From: an uncultured Clostridia bacterium
GTDB taxonomy: Bacteria > Bacillota > Dehalobacteriia > UBA4068
Length of the DNA stretch: 51,059 bases
Direction of reading: 5' to 3'
NCBI GenBank assembly: GCA_944390945.1
Contig: CALXRV010000048.1
Span: 1-51,059, forward strand
A model generated the notes under the pieces. The model did no database searches and was not told the origin of the DNA. It saw only the letters and a program-made list of their open reading frames with translations. Shown piece by piece: positions 42,117-50,516 of this stretch. A program made the translations under genes and the position numbers. Numbering within the stretch: position 1 is the stretch's first letter; the number at the start of each line of letters is the position of its first letter.

Positions 42117-42206
42117 AACGGAACCATCTGGAAACAGCATTTACGTGCCGAATCTCCATTCGTGACCGTATTTTTTTATACGCAGGACCGCATGATTTTC
42201 GGAACA

Positions 42207-42233
42207 GCAGCGCAAGACCATGTTATGCGCTGC
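42207..42233 (+). other. hairpin in the glnA leader
   Basis: GCAGCGCA (42207-42214) pairs perfectly with TGCGCTGC (42226-42233) around an 11-nt loop. There is no T tract. I do not recognise a glutamine riboswitch. Confidence 0.4.
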
Positions 42234-42299
42234 CGAAGTGCTGCGCCGGATAACTATGACCGCGCAACAGGGCGGATCAAAAAAGGAGGATAAAGCAGG

Positions 42300-43718
42300 A
42301 TGGGAATTTTTTCGCGGATCAAAGAGCTGTGCGAAGAAAGTCATGTTCGCATGATCGACTTCAAAATGGTGGATATGGACGGCCGCTGGCGGCATGTGAC
42401 CATTCCGGCAGAGCGCTTTGACGACGAGCTGCTCAGTCAGGGCATTGGTTTTGACGGTTCCAACTACGGTTATGCCGCGGTGGAAAAAAGTGACATGGTC
42501 TTCATTCCGGATCCGGATTCCGCGCATATCGATCCGTTTACGGAAACACCTACGCTGAGCATGACCGGAAAGGTATATACCATCCATGGTGCAGAACAGT
42601 GCCTGTTCGATCAGTATCCACCCAATGTTTGCCGCAGTGCAGTCGCGCGGATGCAAGCACTCGGCATTGCCGACCGCATGCGGATCGCACCGGAATTTGA
42701 ATTCCACATTTTCGACCATGTCGATTTTGCGCTGCAGCCGGAAGATTCCCATCTGCAAATCGCGACATGCCAGGCCGGCTGGCCGGCCGGCGGCAATGCC
42801 TCCTACCGTACGGATAAGGGTGGCGGTTATCATATCACCAGCCCGCAGGACGTCAATTTCGAACTGCGCAACCAGATCTGCCTGCTGCTGGCAGACTGGG
42901 GTATAGACGTCAAATATCATCATCACGAGGTGGGCGGCAGCGGCCAGCTGGAGATCGAAGTGGAGCTGGGCGACATGCCGGATATGGCGGACCGCACGAT
43001 GATCATCAAATATGTGGTGAAGAATGCGGCGGCAATGGCAGGCAAAACGGCGACCTTCATGCCTAAACCGATCGCCGGCGAAGCCGGCAACGGCATGCAT
43101 GTGCACATGCTGCTGATGAAAGGCGACCAGCCGCTGTTTTATGATGCGAACGGCTATTCCGGCCTTTCGCGGGAAGCGCACTGGTTCATCGGTGGCCTGT
43201 TGGCACATGCCAGCTCGCTGGCGGCTTTCACCAACCCTTCGACCAATTCCTTCAAGCGTCTGATCCCGGGCTTTGAAGCGCCGGTCACCCTGGGTTATGC
43301 AACCTCTAACCGCAGCGCGGTAATCCGCATCCCCGCCTATGCGCGCAAACCGGAATCCAAACGCTTCGAGCTGCGCTGCCCGGACGCCACCTGCAATCCT
43401 TACTATGCCTATGCCGCCATCCTGATGGCTGGTTTGGATGGCATTGAAAAGCAGATCGACCCGGCGGAACGCGGCTGGGGGCCGTATGATTTCAACCTTT
43501 ACGATCTGCCGGAAGAAGAGCAGAAGAAGATCAAATCCCTGCCGCGCAGCCTGGATGAAGCGCTGGATGCCCTGGAAGCGGATCATGACTATCTGACTGC
43601 CGACGGCGTGTTCCCGGAACGCCTGATCCAACTCTGGATCAACCGCAAACGCCAGGAAGCCGCCCGCGTCCAGCAGGTGCCCACGCCAGCGGAATTTGCC
43701 GCATACTTCAACCTGTAA
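42300..43718 (+). CDS. glnA: glutamine synthetase, type I
   Basis: A 472-residue GS making glutamine from glutamate, ammonia and ATP. It shows GIGFDGSNYGY, PEFEFHIFD, KGGGYHITSP, the NGMHVHMLL helix, the catalytic-loop region NPSTNSFKRLIPGFEAP and RSAVIRIP. The C-terminal segment DFNLYDLPEEE places Tyr401 where GS-I-beta enzymes are adenylylated, unlike the feedback-inhibited I-alpha form of Bacillus. The ATG follows AGGAGG with 10-nt spacing. Its own promoter lies upstream. Confidence 0.96.
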   Translation: MGIFSRIKELCEESHVRMIDFKMVDMDGRWRHVTIPAERFDDELLSQGIGFDGSNYGYAAVEKSDMVFIPDPDSAHIDPFTETPTLSMTGKVYTIHGAEQCLFDQYPPNVCRSAVARMQALGIADRMRIAPEFEFHIFDHVDFALQPEDSHLQIATCQAGWPAGGNASYRTDKGGGYHITSPQDVNFELRNQICLLLADWGIDVKYHHHEVGGSGQLEIEVELGDMPDMADRTMIIKYVVKNAAAMAGKTATFMPKPIAGEAGNGMHVHMLLMKGDQPLFYDANGYSGLSREAHWFIGGLLAHASSLAAFTNPSTNSFKRLIPGFEAPVTLGYATSNRSAVIRIPAYARKPESKRFELRCPDATCNPYYAYAAILMAGLDGIEKQIDPAERGWGPYDFNLYDLPEEEQKKIKSLPRSLDEALDALEADHDYLTADGVFPERLIQLWINRKRQEAARVQQVPTPAEFAAYFNL

Positions 43719-43736
43719 GCAGCCTGGGGGAAGAAG

Positions 43737-43817
43737 ATGAAGCTGACGCTCCTGCGCGCCGCACTGAAACAGATGTGGAGCATGATCGTTCTGGAATATC
43801 GCGTTCAGGGGGGATGA
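43737..43817 (+). CDS. possible 26-residue small protein between glnA and the GNAT gene
   Basis: The ATG follows GGGGGAAGAAG, and the TGA overlaps an ATG of the next gene as ATGA. The peptide (MKLTLLRAALKQMWSMIVLE and six more) is amphipathic. It could be a real small protein or a coupling frame for the acetyltransferase. No homolog is recognised. Confidence 0.35.
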   Translation: MKLTLLRAALKQMWSMIVLEYRVQGG

Positions 43818-43819
43818 CT

Positions 43820-44272
43820 ATGCAGATCCGCAGCTATCAGGCGGCAGACTGTGTCCATCTGGCCGCGCTTTTTCACCAGACCGTGCATACGGTAAATGTG
43901 GCCGACTATACGGCGGCGCAATGCGACGCCTGGTCGGACGGGCAGGTGGACCTTGCTGCCTGGCATCGATCTTTCAGCCAACATCATACGCTGGTCGCGC
44001 TTATCGATCATGAGATCGTCGGCTTTGGCGATATTGCGCCGGATGGTTATCTGGACCGGCTATATGTGCATCATGCGCATCAGCGGCAAGGCATTGCCAC
44101 CGCGCTCTGCGATGCATTGGAGCAGGCCTTCCCCGTAATGCGGATCTATACACAGGCTTCGCTCACCGCACGGCCCTTCTTTCTGCAGCGCGGCTACCAT
44201 GTACTGCAGGCACAAAACGTGCTACGCAAGGGGATCCTGCTGCCCAACCTGCTGATGGAAAAACTGCGCTGA
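43820..44272 (+). CDS. GNAT-family N-acetyltransferase
   Basis: A 150-residue acetyl-CoA-dependent acetyltransferase. The fold signature is visible: DHEIVGFGDIAPDGYLDRLY (beta-4), VHHAHQRQGIATALCDALE (acetyl-CoA loop Q/RxxGxA) and FFLQRGYHVLQ (C-terminal). The ATG at 43820 lies 6 nt after GGGGGG; an ATG at 43814 overlaps the stop of the small frame upstream. The substrate is unknown. It ends in front of a terminator and may be read from the glnA promoter. Confidence 0.88.
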   Translation: MQIRSYQAADCVHLAALFHQTVHTVNVADYTAAQCDAWSDGQVDLAAWHRSFSQHHTLVALIDHEIVGFGDIAPDGYLDRLYVHHAHQRQGIATALCDALEQAFPVMRIYTQASLTARPFFLQRGYHVLQAQNVLRKGILLPNLLMEKLR

Positions 44273-44309
44273 ACCGTCAGGATGGCAGCAATGATCCAGC
44301 GATTATCCA

Positions 44310-44345
44310 CAAAAAGCAGGCGCCCATTTGGCAGCCTGCTTTTTG
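44310..44345 (+). terminator. terminator of glnA-GNAT
   Basis: CAAAAAGCAGGC-GCC / GGC-A-GCCTGCTTTTTG forms a 15-bp stem with one bulged A and a CATTT loop, ending in TTTTTG. Confidence 0.85.
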
Positions 44346-44410
44346 TTGTGCTTTGCGTCGCGGCGCCAGCTGCACTACGCCCGCATGCAGATCCGGCACA
44401 GCGGCAAAAG

Positions 44411-44444
44411 AAAACAGGCAGCGGGCCAACGGCCTGCTGCCTGT
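44411..44444 (-). terminator. terminator of rplM-rpsI
   Basis: ACAGGCAGC-G-GGCC pairs with GGCC-T-GCTGCCTGT (14 bp with one wobble) around AAC. On the minus strand TTTTCTTTTG follows. Confidence 0.9.
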
Positions 44445-44456
44445 AAAGGACGAAAT

Positions 44457-44852
44457 TTAACGCTTGGAGAACTGGCTCGCTTTACGGGCCTTCTTCAAGC
44501 CGTACTTGCGGCGTTCCTTCATCCGCGGGTCACGCGTCATGAAGCCGGCTTCCTTCAGCGCCGGGCGCAGCTCGGCATCCGCCTGTACCAACGCGCGCGC
44601 CACACCGTGACGTACCGCGCCGGCCTGACCGGTGGTGCCGCCGCCGTGTACCGAGGCCACCACATCATATTTATCCAGAGTGGAGGTCAGCACGAGCGGC
44701 TGCCGGACGATCATTTCCAGCGTCTTCTTGCCGAAATACTCGCTCAGCTCGCGTTTGTTGATCGTGACATTACCAGTACCCGGCATCACCCAAACACGGG
44801 CAATCGCGTTTTTCCGTCTGCCGGTGCCATAGTATTTATTCGCTTCAGCCAT
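44457..44852 (-). CDS. rpsI: 30S ribosomal protein S9
   Basis: The product has 131 residues, full length. It begins [20 protein letters not shown], contains [21 protein letters not shown] and ends in the S9 tail [12 protein letters not shown] that reaches the ribosomal P site. The ATG follows AAGGAGG. It is cotranscribed with rplM, 24 nt upstream. Confidence 0.98.
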   Translation of the reverse strand: MAEANKYYGTGRRKNAIARVWVMPGTGNVTINKRELSEYFGKKTLEMIVRQPLVLTSTLDKYDVVASVHGGGTTGQAGAVRHGVARALVQADAELRPALKEAGFMTRDPRMKERRKYGLKKARKASQFSKR

Positions 44853-44876
44853 GGTTTTCTTCCTCCTTCCTCCAGA

Positions 44877-45308
44877 TTAGAAATTCCACACTTCCGGCTT
44901 CTGCGCGGCATGCGGATGTTCGCCGCCGGCATAAACCTTCAGCTTCCTACCCTGCGCGCGGCCAAGACGGGTATGCGGCAGCATGCCCTTGACCGCCTTT
45001 TCCACAGCAAAGACAGGCTTTTTCGCCATCAAATCTTTGTAGCTGACCTCTTTCAGGCCGCCCGGATAACCGGAATGATGATAATATTTTTTCTGCTGCA
45101 GCTTGTTGCCGGTAAGCAATGCCTGTTCGGCATTGATGATGATGACGAAATCCCCGGTATCGATATGGGGCGTAAAGGTCGGTTTATGCTTGCCCCGCAG
45201 GATGCGGGCCGCTTCGGTGGATACACGGCCGAGCGGTTTGCCGGCAGCGTCAATGATCCACCATTTCCGCTCGATCTCGGCGGGCTTGGCCATATAAGTG
45301 CTACCCAA
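44877..45308 (-). CDS. rplM: 50S ribosomal protein L13
   Basis: A 143-residue L13. The start is TTG at 45308, chosen because AAGGAGG stands 8 nt upstream and the protein then starts [17 protein letters not shown] like other Bacillota L13; the ATG at 45293 has no ribosome binding site. Conserved parts are [32 protein letters not shown] and [11 protein letters not shown]. It leads the rplM-rpsI operon from a consensus promoter. Confidence 0.97.
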   Translation of the reverse strand: MGSTYMAKPAEIERKWWIIDAAGKPLGRVSTEAARILRGKHKPTFTPHIDTGDFVIIINAEQALLTGNKLQQKKYYHHSGYPGGLKEVSYKDLMAKKPVFAVEKAVKGMLPHTRLGRAQGRKLKVYAGGEHPHAAQKPEVWNF

Positions 45309-45391
45309 GAAAATTCCCTCCTTAACAATCAGACGAACCTGTTCTTCTTTTCGGCGCTTATTGCCAACGGGGCAGAAGTCAACAAGCGTAC
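45309..45391 (-). ncRNA. candidate L13 mRNA leader
   Basis: About 80 nt separate the predicted transcript start from the rplM start codon. A stem CTTCT/AGAAG can enclose a GCC-CCGTT-GGC hairpin, after which AACAGGTTCGTCTGATTG leads to the ribosome binding site. Position and size suit an L13-type autoregulatory leader, but I cannot match it to the known family by eye. Confidence 0.35.
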
Positions 45392-45397
45392 TTATTT

Positions 45398-45426
45398 ATT
45401 ATACTGGGCAAATGATTCATTGTCAA
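45398..45426 (-). promoter_or_regulatory. consensus promoter of rplM-rpsI
   Basis: TTGACA (45421-45426) and TATAAT (45398-45403) on the minus strand are 17 nt apart, a perfect match. The -35 hexamer overlaps the end of truA. Confidence 0.92.
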
Positions 45427-46232
45427 GAAAAATCAGCAGAAATCGTACTGCCATAATGCACGGCCATCAGCATCAGACCGCGCCCCGGCGCCGGCGGGAT
45501 GTTGCGCCGCTCACTGCCATCCAGAAAGCCGGCCATCGCCTCTGGCGCAAGCATGCCGCTGCCGACGGCCAGTAGGCGGCCGACGATGATGCGCACCATT
45601 TTGTAGAGGAAACCGTCGCCCTCTACATCGAACAGCAATGGCGCCTGCAGCTGCTGCCAGGGCTGCATCAGCTCTGGCTGCGGTTGCGCTGGCTCGTGGA
45701 TTTCCAGGCGATGGATCGTGCGCGTGAATTCGCGTGCGGAAACGCCGCTCACCGTGAAATGGCGAAAATCATGTCGGCCAATCAGATAAGCGGCTGCCCG
45801 GCGCATGGCGGCGACGTCCAGCATCTCTGTCACCTGCCAGCTATAGCGCCCACAGAAAGCGCTGGGCAATGCGCCGCGCTCTACGGTATAGCGGTAATGT
45901 TTTCCACAGGCGCTGAAGCGGGCATGGAAATCCGCCGCTGCCGTCTCTGCCGCGCGAATGCGTACAGACGGCGGTAGCTTGCGGTTGAGGATCAACGGCA
46001 GTTTTTCCACCGGCACGGCGACATCGCTGCAAAAATGACAGCATTGGCCCCAAGCATGCACCCCGGCATCAGTTCGGCCGGCGCCATGCACGGTCACACG
46101 CTCGCGCAGCAGCTGGCAAAGCGTATCCTCCAGCGTCTGCTGCACGCTCATGCCATGTGATGCCGGCTGCCGTTGCCAGCCGGCAAAATCCGTCCCATCA
46201 TAGGAGACAAGCATGCGAATGATGCGGCTCAT
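45423..46232 (-). CDS. truA: tRNA pseudouridine(38-40) synthase
   Basis: A 269-residue enzyme modifying uridines 38-40 in the tRNA anticodon arm. It shows LVSYDGTDFAGWQRQP, the catalytic aspartate in GAGRTDAGVHA, FHARFSACGKHYRYT and GDGFLYKMVRIIVGRLL. The ATG at 46232 follows GAGG and overlaps the ecfT stop as ATGA. The arrangement ecfT-truA-rplM-rpsI is conserved in Bacillota. Confidence 0.96.
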   Translation of the reverse strand: MSRIIRMLVSYDGTDFAGWQRQPASHGMSVQQTLEDTLCQLLRERVTVHGAGRTDAGVHAWGQCCHFCSDVAVPVEKLPLILNRKLPPSVRIRAAETAAADFHARFSACGKHYRYTVERGALPSAFCGRYSWQVTEMLDVAAMRRAAAYLIGRHDFRHFTVSGVSAREFTRTIHRLEIHEPAQPQPELMQPWQQLQAPLLFDVEGDGFLYKMVRIIVGRLLAVGSGMLAPEAMAGFLDGSERRNIPPAPGRGLMLMAVHYGSTISADFS

Positions 46233-47038
46233 AACCAGATCCTCTGGGCGATCGCCGCCGCCAGCAACAGGCAGAACAGCATCAGCGTCAGCGTATCGCA
46301 AAAACGCCACGGCTGCAGCTTCCAGCGTGTGCGGCCCTCGCCCCCCTGATAGCATTTTGCCTCCATCGCCTGCGCCAGATCCTCGGCGCGGCGCAGCGCG
46401 GCAACGAAGAGCGGCACCAACAGCGGCACAAAGGAAAGCAGGCGTTTATCCAGCCTTCCCCGGCCGCCAATGTTCGCCCCGCGCGCCCGCTGGGCAAGCA
46501 GCAGGCGGTCAAATTCCTCCAAAATCATCGGGATGAAGCGCAGCGCGATCGACATCATCATCGCGATCTCATGCGCCGGCACATGCAAACGGCGCAGCGG
46601 GCTGAGCAGATCCTCCAATCCGTCGGTCAGTGCGATCGGCGTGGTGGTCAGCGTCAGCAGCGATGCAAAAGCCACCAACAGCAACAGCCGCAGGCCCATC
46701 GCCAGTCCCCAGCTGATGCCTTCTGTCGTCAAGCAGAGCGAGCGCCATTGCCACAGCACATGCTCGCCGCCATAAAAGAAAGCATTGATCACCACGGTCA
46801 GCAGGGCAAAGATGAGGATCAATTTCAGACCGCGCCAAAGCGCGCGCAGTGGCACGCGCGAAAGCAGGACCGTAAGCAGACAGACGCCGGTCAACACACC
46901 CCAGCCCAGCCAACTGTTGACCACGAACAGAGCGGCCATATAGAGAAAAACTACGATCAGTTTGCCGCAGGCATGCAGGCGATGCACCGGTGAAGCGGCC
47001 GGATAATACTGCCCCAGCAACACCTTTTCCTTAAACAT
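46229..47038 (-). CDS. ecfT: energy-coupling factor transporter transmembrane protein EcfT
   Basis: A 269-residue membrane scaffold of the ECF vitamin transporter, coupling EcfA1/EcfA2 ATPases to interchangeable S components. It has five to six helices and the two coupling motifs, QRARGAN and AMEAKCYQGGEGRTR; in the second a lysine replaces the usual arginine of EAR. The ATG at 47038 follows GGAGG and overlaps the ecfA2 stop by a few bases. No S component is encoded next to it. Confidence 0.95.
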   Translation of the reverse strand: MFKEKVLLGQYYPAASPVHRLHACGKLIVVFLYMAALFVVNSWLGWGVLTGVCLLTVLLSRVPLRALWRGLKLILIFALLTVVINAFFYGGEHVLWQWRSLCLTTEGISWGLAMGLRLLLLVAFASLLTLTTTPIALTDGLEDLLSPLRRLHVPAHEIAMMMSIALRFIPMILEEFDRLLLAQRARGANIGGRGRLDKRLLSFVPLLVPLFVAALRRAEDLAQAMEAKCYQGGEGRTRWKLQPWRFCDTLTLMLFCLLLAAAIAQRIWL

Positions 47039-48272
47039 CGTCCGCACCTCCCCGCCATTCCGGCACGCGCGGCGTTTCCTCGCCGGTCAGGCCGGTCAGA
47101 TCAAGATCCACTTCCGGCTGCGGTGGCTGCGCAGCCTGATAAGCAGGTGCTTCTTCCGCAGTTGCAGACTTAACGATTGCTTGCAATGCCTGAGCGGTCT
47201 CGCGTTCCCAGGCCGCGTCTTCGTCCTCATCCCCTGCCGGCTCTGCTTCAGGCTGTTGATCGCCTGCCGCCGCCTGCTGCAGCTCCTGCCGGTCCTTGAA
47301 CAGGGCTGCCGCTGCGCAGCGATTGTTTTGCGCCGCCGGCAGGTCGGCATCAGGCGTTCCCGTTTCCCGCCCGGCGCAGTCTGCCACCGGCAGGGCTACT
47401 CCAACCTGGGCTGCGGCATCGGCCGGCAGACCCTGTTCGCGCTGCTGCAACCAGCCGCTGATCTCCGCATAAGCCTGCTGTACGGTAACCGCAGTGCCAG
47501 GCAGCGGCAGCCCGCGCTGCCGCAGACCGCGTACCAACGCGGCAGCAGTTGGGATGCGCAAATGTGCCTGTGCCAGAATCTCCTCTTCTGCAAAGACATC
47601 CGCTGGGCTGCCGTCGAGTACGGCGCGCCCCCGGTCGAGCACGATGATACGTTCCGCCAGCTCAGCTGCTTCCGTCATATCATGCGTCACCCAGATCACC
47701 GTTTTGCCTTTTTCATGCAAGCGGCGCATCAGATCTGCCAGCCAGCGGCGCCCGCCGGCATCCAAGCCTGCGGTCGGTTCATCCAAAATAACGATCCGCG
47801 GATTGACGACCAGCACGCTGGCCAAACAAACGCGGCGCTTCTGCCCGCCGGAAAGCATAAACGGCGAGCGATGCCAGAATACGTCTGCATCCAGACCAAC
47901 CAGGTCCAGCGCCTGCCGCACCTTGTTCGGCAAATAATCATTCGGCGTACCCATATTGCGTGCGCCAAACGCAACCTCTTCAAACACACTTTCGCCGAAC
48001 ATCTGCTGCTCCGGATACTGGAATACCATGCCGACCTGGCGAAAAAGCGCGGGATCATGGCGGTGGTCCTCGCAGATGGTCAGTTTACCGCTGGTCGGCT
48101 GATAAAGTCCGGCCAGCAGCAGCGCCAGCGTGCTTTTCCCGCTGCCGCCATGGCCGATCACCGCCAGCATCTCACCAGGCGCGATCTGCAGGCTGATATC
48201 GCGCAGCGCTGCAGCCTCGCTGATCGATCCCGGCTGATAGGTGTAGTCCACATGTTCTAAGATAATTCGCAT
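47031..48272 (-). CDS. ecfA2: energy-coupling factor ATPase EcfA2 with long acidic C-terminal extension
   Basis: A 413-residue ABC ATPase; relatives have about 280-290 residues. Walker A is GHGGSGKST, Q-loop VFQYPEQQ, signature LSGGQKRR, Walker B IVILDEPTAGLD, H-loop VTHDM. The domain ends around residue 285. The remaining 125 or so residues are Ala/Gln/Glu/Asp-rich, low-complexity and probably disordered. They remain in frame right up to the overlap with ecfT and show no frameshift. The ATG follows GGAG inside the end of ecfA1, which it overlaps by 16 bp. Confidence 0.95.
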   Translation of the reverse strand: MRIILEHVDYTYQPGSISEAAALRDISLQIAPGEMLAVIGHGGSGKSTLALLLAGLYQPTSGKLTICEDHRHDPALFRQVGMVFQYPEQQMFGESVFEEVAFGARNMGTPNDYLPNKVRQALDLVGLDADVFWHRSPFMLSGGQKRRVCLASVLVVNPRIVILDEPTAGLDAGGRRWLADLMRRLHEKGKTVIWVTHDMTEAAELAERIIVLDRGRAVLDGSPADVFAEEEILAQAHLRIPTAAALVRGLRQRGLPLPGTAVTVQQAYAEISGWLQQREQGLPADAAAQVGVALPVADCAGRETGTPDADLPAAQNNRCAAAALFKDRQELQQAAAGDQQPEAEPAGDEDEDAAWERETAQALQAIVKSATAEEAPAYQAAQPPQPEVDLDLTGLTGEETPRVPEWRGGADDV

Positions 48273-49078
48273 ATACGCTCCGTCAGCTCTTCCGGCGTCA
48301 GCGCGCCGCGCAGGGTTTCATAACCGTCATCCGCCAGCATGGCAGCTATTCGGCAGGCTTGCGGCGCATCCAGGCCATGCGCGGTCAGCCATTGCGGGTC
48401 GCGGAAAATTTCCTCCGCCGTCCCCTCGCGAACGATGCGCCCTTCTTCCAGCACGATGACGCGTTCAGCAAGCAGCGCTTCCTCGATGATGTTCGTCACA
48501 TAAATTACGCCCAAGCCATGACTGCTATGCAACAGGCGCAGGCTGGCCAGCACCTGCTCGCGCATCAGCGGGTCAAGCATGGAAGTCGGCTCATCCAGCA
48601 CCAGATAATGCGACGCCATCGCCAGCGCACCGGCAATGGCCACGCGCTGCTTTTCCCCACCGGAAAGCAGATGCGGCGCCTTTTCCCGCAATGCAAGCAG
48701 TCCGGTCACATGCAGCGCCGCCTCCACACGGCGGCTGATCTCTTCCCGCGGCAGGCCGAGATTCTCCGGCCCAAATGCCACGTCATCTTCGACCGATGTT
48801 GCGATGATCTGGTTATCCGGGTTTTGAAAAACAAAGGAGACGCGTTCGCGCACAGCCATCAGCTCATCCTCTGCCGCAGTATCCAGGCCATCCACGCGTA
48901 CGCTGCCGCCAGTCGGCAGCAGCAGCCCGTTCAGGCAGCGTGCCAGCGTACTTTTCCCGCTGCCGTTCGGCCCGATCAGCGCCAGCCATTGCCCCGGCGG
49001 GATATCCAGATCGATCCCATCCAGCGCCAGGGGTTGATCTTCGCCATAACGAAACTGTAAATTTCTAATCTCGATCAT
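48257..49078 (-). CDS. ecfA1: energy-coupling factor ATPase EcfA1, H-loop histidine replaced
   Basis: A 273-residue ABC ATPase that pairs with EcfA2. Walker A GPNGSGKST, Q-loop VFQNPDNQ, signature LLSGGEKQR and Walker B YLVLDEPTSMLD are intact. At the H-loop the sequence reads VIYVTNIIEEA, with Asn196 where nearly all family members have histidine (THDxDEA). The codon is AAC in clean sequence. This should weaken or abolish one of the two ATP sites and make the heterodimer asymmetric. The start has only a weak ribosome binding site (GGGTAATTT). Confidence 0.95.
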   Translation of the reverse strand: MIEIRNLQFRYGEDQPLALDGIDLDIPPGQWLALIGPNGSGKSTLARCLNGLLLPTGGSVRVDGLDTAAEDELMAVRERVSFVFQNPDNQIIATSVEDDVAFGPENLGLPREEISRRVEAALHVTGLLALREKAPHLLSGGEKQRVAIAGALAMASHYLVLDEPTSMLDPLMREQVLASLRLLHSSHGLGVIYVTNIIEEALLAERVIVLEEGRIVREGTAEEIFRDPQWLTAHGLDAPQACRIAAMLADDGYETLRGALTPEELTERICELS

Positions 49079-49110
49079 AAATTACCCATGCCGCGCAGAC
49101 GCGCGGAAAC

Positions 49111-49137
49111 AAAAAGGGCGGTCGCGCCGCCCTTTTT
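49111..49137. terminator. terminator between rplQ and ecfA1
   Basis: A perfect 11-bp stem AAAAAGGGCGG/CCGCCCTTTTT with a TCGCG loop. A second GC hairpin (CCGCGC/GCGCGG, 49091-49106) follows on the minus strand just before ecfA1. Some read-through to the ecf genes is likely, as no separate promoter is obvious. Confidence 0.9.
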
Positions 49138-49157
49138 CCTGCTGTGATCTTTTTCTG

Positions 49158-49496
49158 CTACACCAGCTCGATCCGCGCCATCTGCGCAGCGTCGCCACGA
49201 CGCTTTTCGAGGCGGATGATGCGGGTATAACCGCCTTGCCGCTCGGCATATTTCGGGGCGACCTCGCTGAACAGCTTGCTGACGACATCTTCTTCCGTCA
49301 GAAAGGCCAGCGCGGTACGGCGGGCGGCCAGATCGCCCTGCTTACCAAGGGAGATCATCTTCTCCGTCACCGAAGCGATCTCTTTGGCGCGCGGTTCGGT
49401 GGTATCTATCCTACCGTTTTTGATCAGGGATGTGGCCGCATTGCGCAACAAGGCGCGGCGATGGGCGCTTTTGACCCCTAACTTGCGGTATGCCAT
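49158..49496 (-). CDS. rplQ: 50S ribosomal protein L17
   Basis: The product has 112 residues, the short bacterial form. It begins [19 protein letters not shown] and ends [20 protein letters not shown] with a final Val. The start follows GAGG. It is 14 nt behind rpoA, the usual neighbour. Confidence 0.98.
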   Translation of the reverse strand: MAYRKLGVKSAHRRALLRNAATSLIKNGRIDTTEPRAKEIASVTEKMISLGKQGDLAARRTALAFLTEEDVVSKLFSEVAPKYAERQGGYTRIIRLEKRRGDAAQMARIELV

Positions 49497-49510
49497 CTGT
49501 CATTTCCTCC

Positions 49511-50470
49511 TTATTCTTCGCTCTTTCTCAGCGAAAGACCCAGTTCATTCAGCTTGGCCACGACTTCTTCCAGAGACTTCCGGCCGAGGTTCCGCACCTT
49601 CATCATCTCTTCTTCCGTGCGGCTGGCCAGTTCCTGTGCGGTGTGGATGCCGGCGCGTTTCAGGCAGTTATAGGAGCGTACCGAAAGATCCAGCTCTTCG
49701 ATCGTCATCTCCAGCAGCTTATCCTTTTTGTCGTCCGGCTTGTCGACCAGGGTAACCTCAGCGGGCGCGCATTCGGTCAGGCCGACGAACAACTCCAGGT
49801 ATTCGCGCAGGATCTGCGCAGAAGCAGAGATCGCCTCATCCGGCGCGATCGTCTTATCCGTCAGTACATCGAGCGTCAGCTTATCATAGTCGGTCTGCTG
49901 CCCGACGCGCGTATCGACTACACTGAAATTCACCTTGATCACCGGCGAAAACAGGCTGTCTACCGGAATCACGCCAATCGGCTGATCTTCGCGCTTGTTC
50001 TTATCCGCACCGACATAGCCGCGGCCTTTGGCTACGGTAATCTCCATCTTCAGCACGCCGTCGCTGTCCAGCGTCGCCAGGTAATGGTCCGGGTTCAAAA
50101 TCTCCACATCCGGATCACAGATGATATCGCCGGCATAAACGCGGCCTTCTCCCCTGGCATCTACATAGATGATGCGCGGCTCGTCACAGTTCATCTTCAC
50201 CGAAATCCCCTTTAAGTTAAGGATGATATCGGTAATATCTTCCACCACGCCAGGCATGGTGGAAAACTCATGCAACACATCGCCCTGTGCGCCGCTGATC
50301 TTCACCGAGACAACAGCCGCGCCAGGCAGCGAACTGAGCAGTACCCGCCGCAGCGCGTTACCCAGCGTGATGCCATAGCCGCGCTCCAGCGGCTCAATCA
50401 CAAAGCTGCCAAAAGAATTGTCCTCCGTGGATTTGACGCATTGAATCTTGGGCTTTTCAATACCGAACAT
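49511..50470 (-). CDS. rpoA: DNA-directed RNA polymerase subunit alpha
   Basis: A 319-residue alpha subunit. The N-terminal dimerisation domain (about 1-230) contains [21 protein letters not shown] linker follows and then the C-terminal domain (about 250-310: [20 protein letters not shown] and [14 protein letters not shown]) that contacts promoter UP elements and activators. The start follows GGAGGGG. It is placed between rpsD and rplQ as in other Bacillota. Confidence 0.98.
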   Translation of the reverse strand: MFGIEKPKIQCVKSTEDNSFGSFVIEPLERGYGITLGNALRRVLLSSLPGAAVVSVKISGAQGDVLHEFSTMPGVVEDITDIILNLKGISVKMNCDEPRIIYVDARGEGRVYAGDIICDPDVEILNPDHYLATLDSDGVLKMEITVAKGRGYVGADKNKREDQPIGVIPVDSLFSPVIKVNFSVVDTRVGQQTDYDKLTLDVLTDKTIAPDEAISASAQILREYLELFVGLTECAPAEVTLVDKPDDKKDKLLEMTIEELDLSVRSYNCLKRAGIHTAQELASRTEEEMMKVRNLGRKSLEEVVAKLNELGLSLRKSEE

Positions 50471-50516
50471 AGGACCCCTCCTTCATCTTTTCCTAATCAG
50501 GTTCGGGGCGTGCCGC

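Noticed and set aside
42141-43631. 496-residue minus-strand open frame
   Set aside because: It is antisense to glnA and crosses the glnA promoter-leader region.
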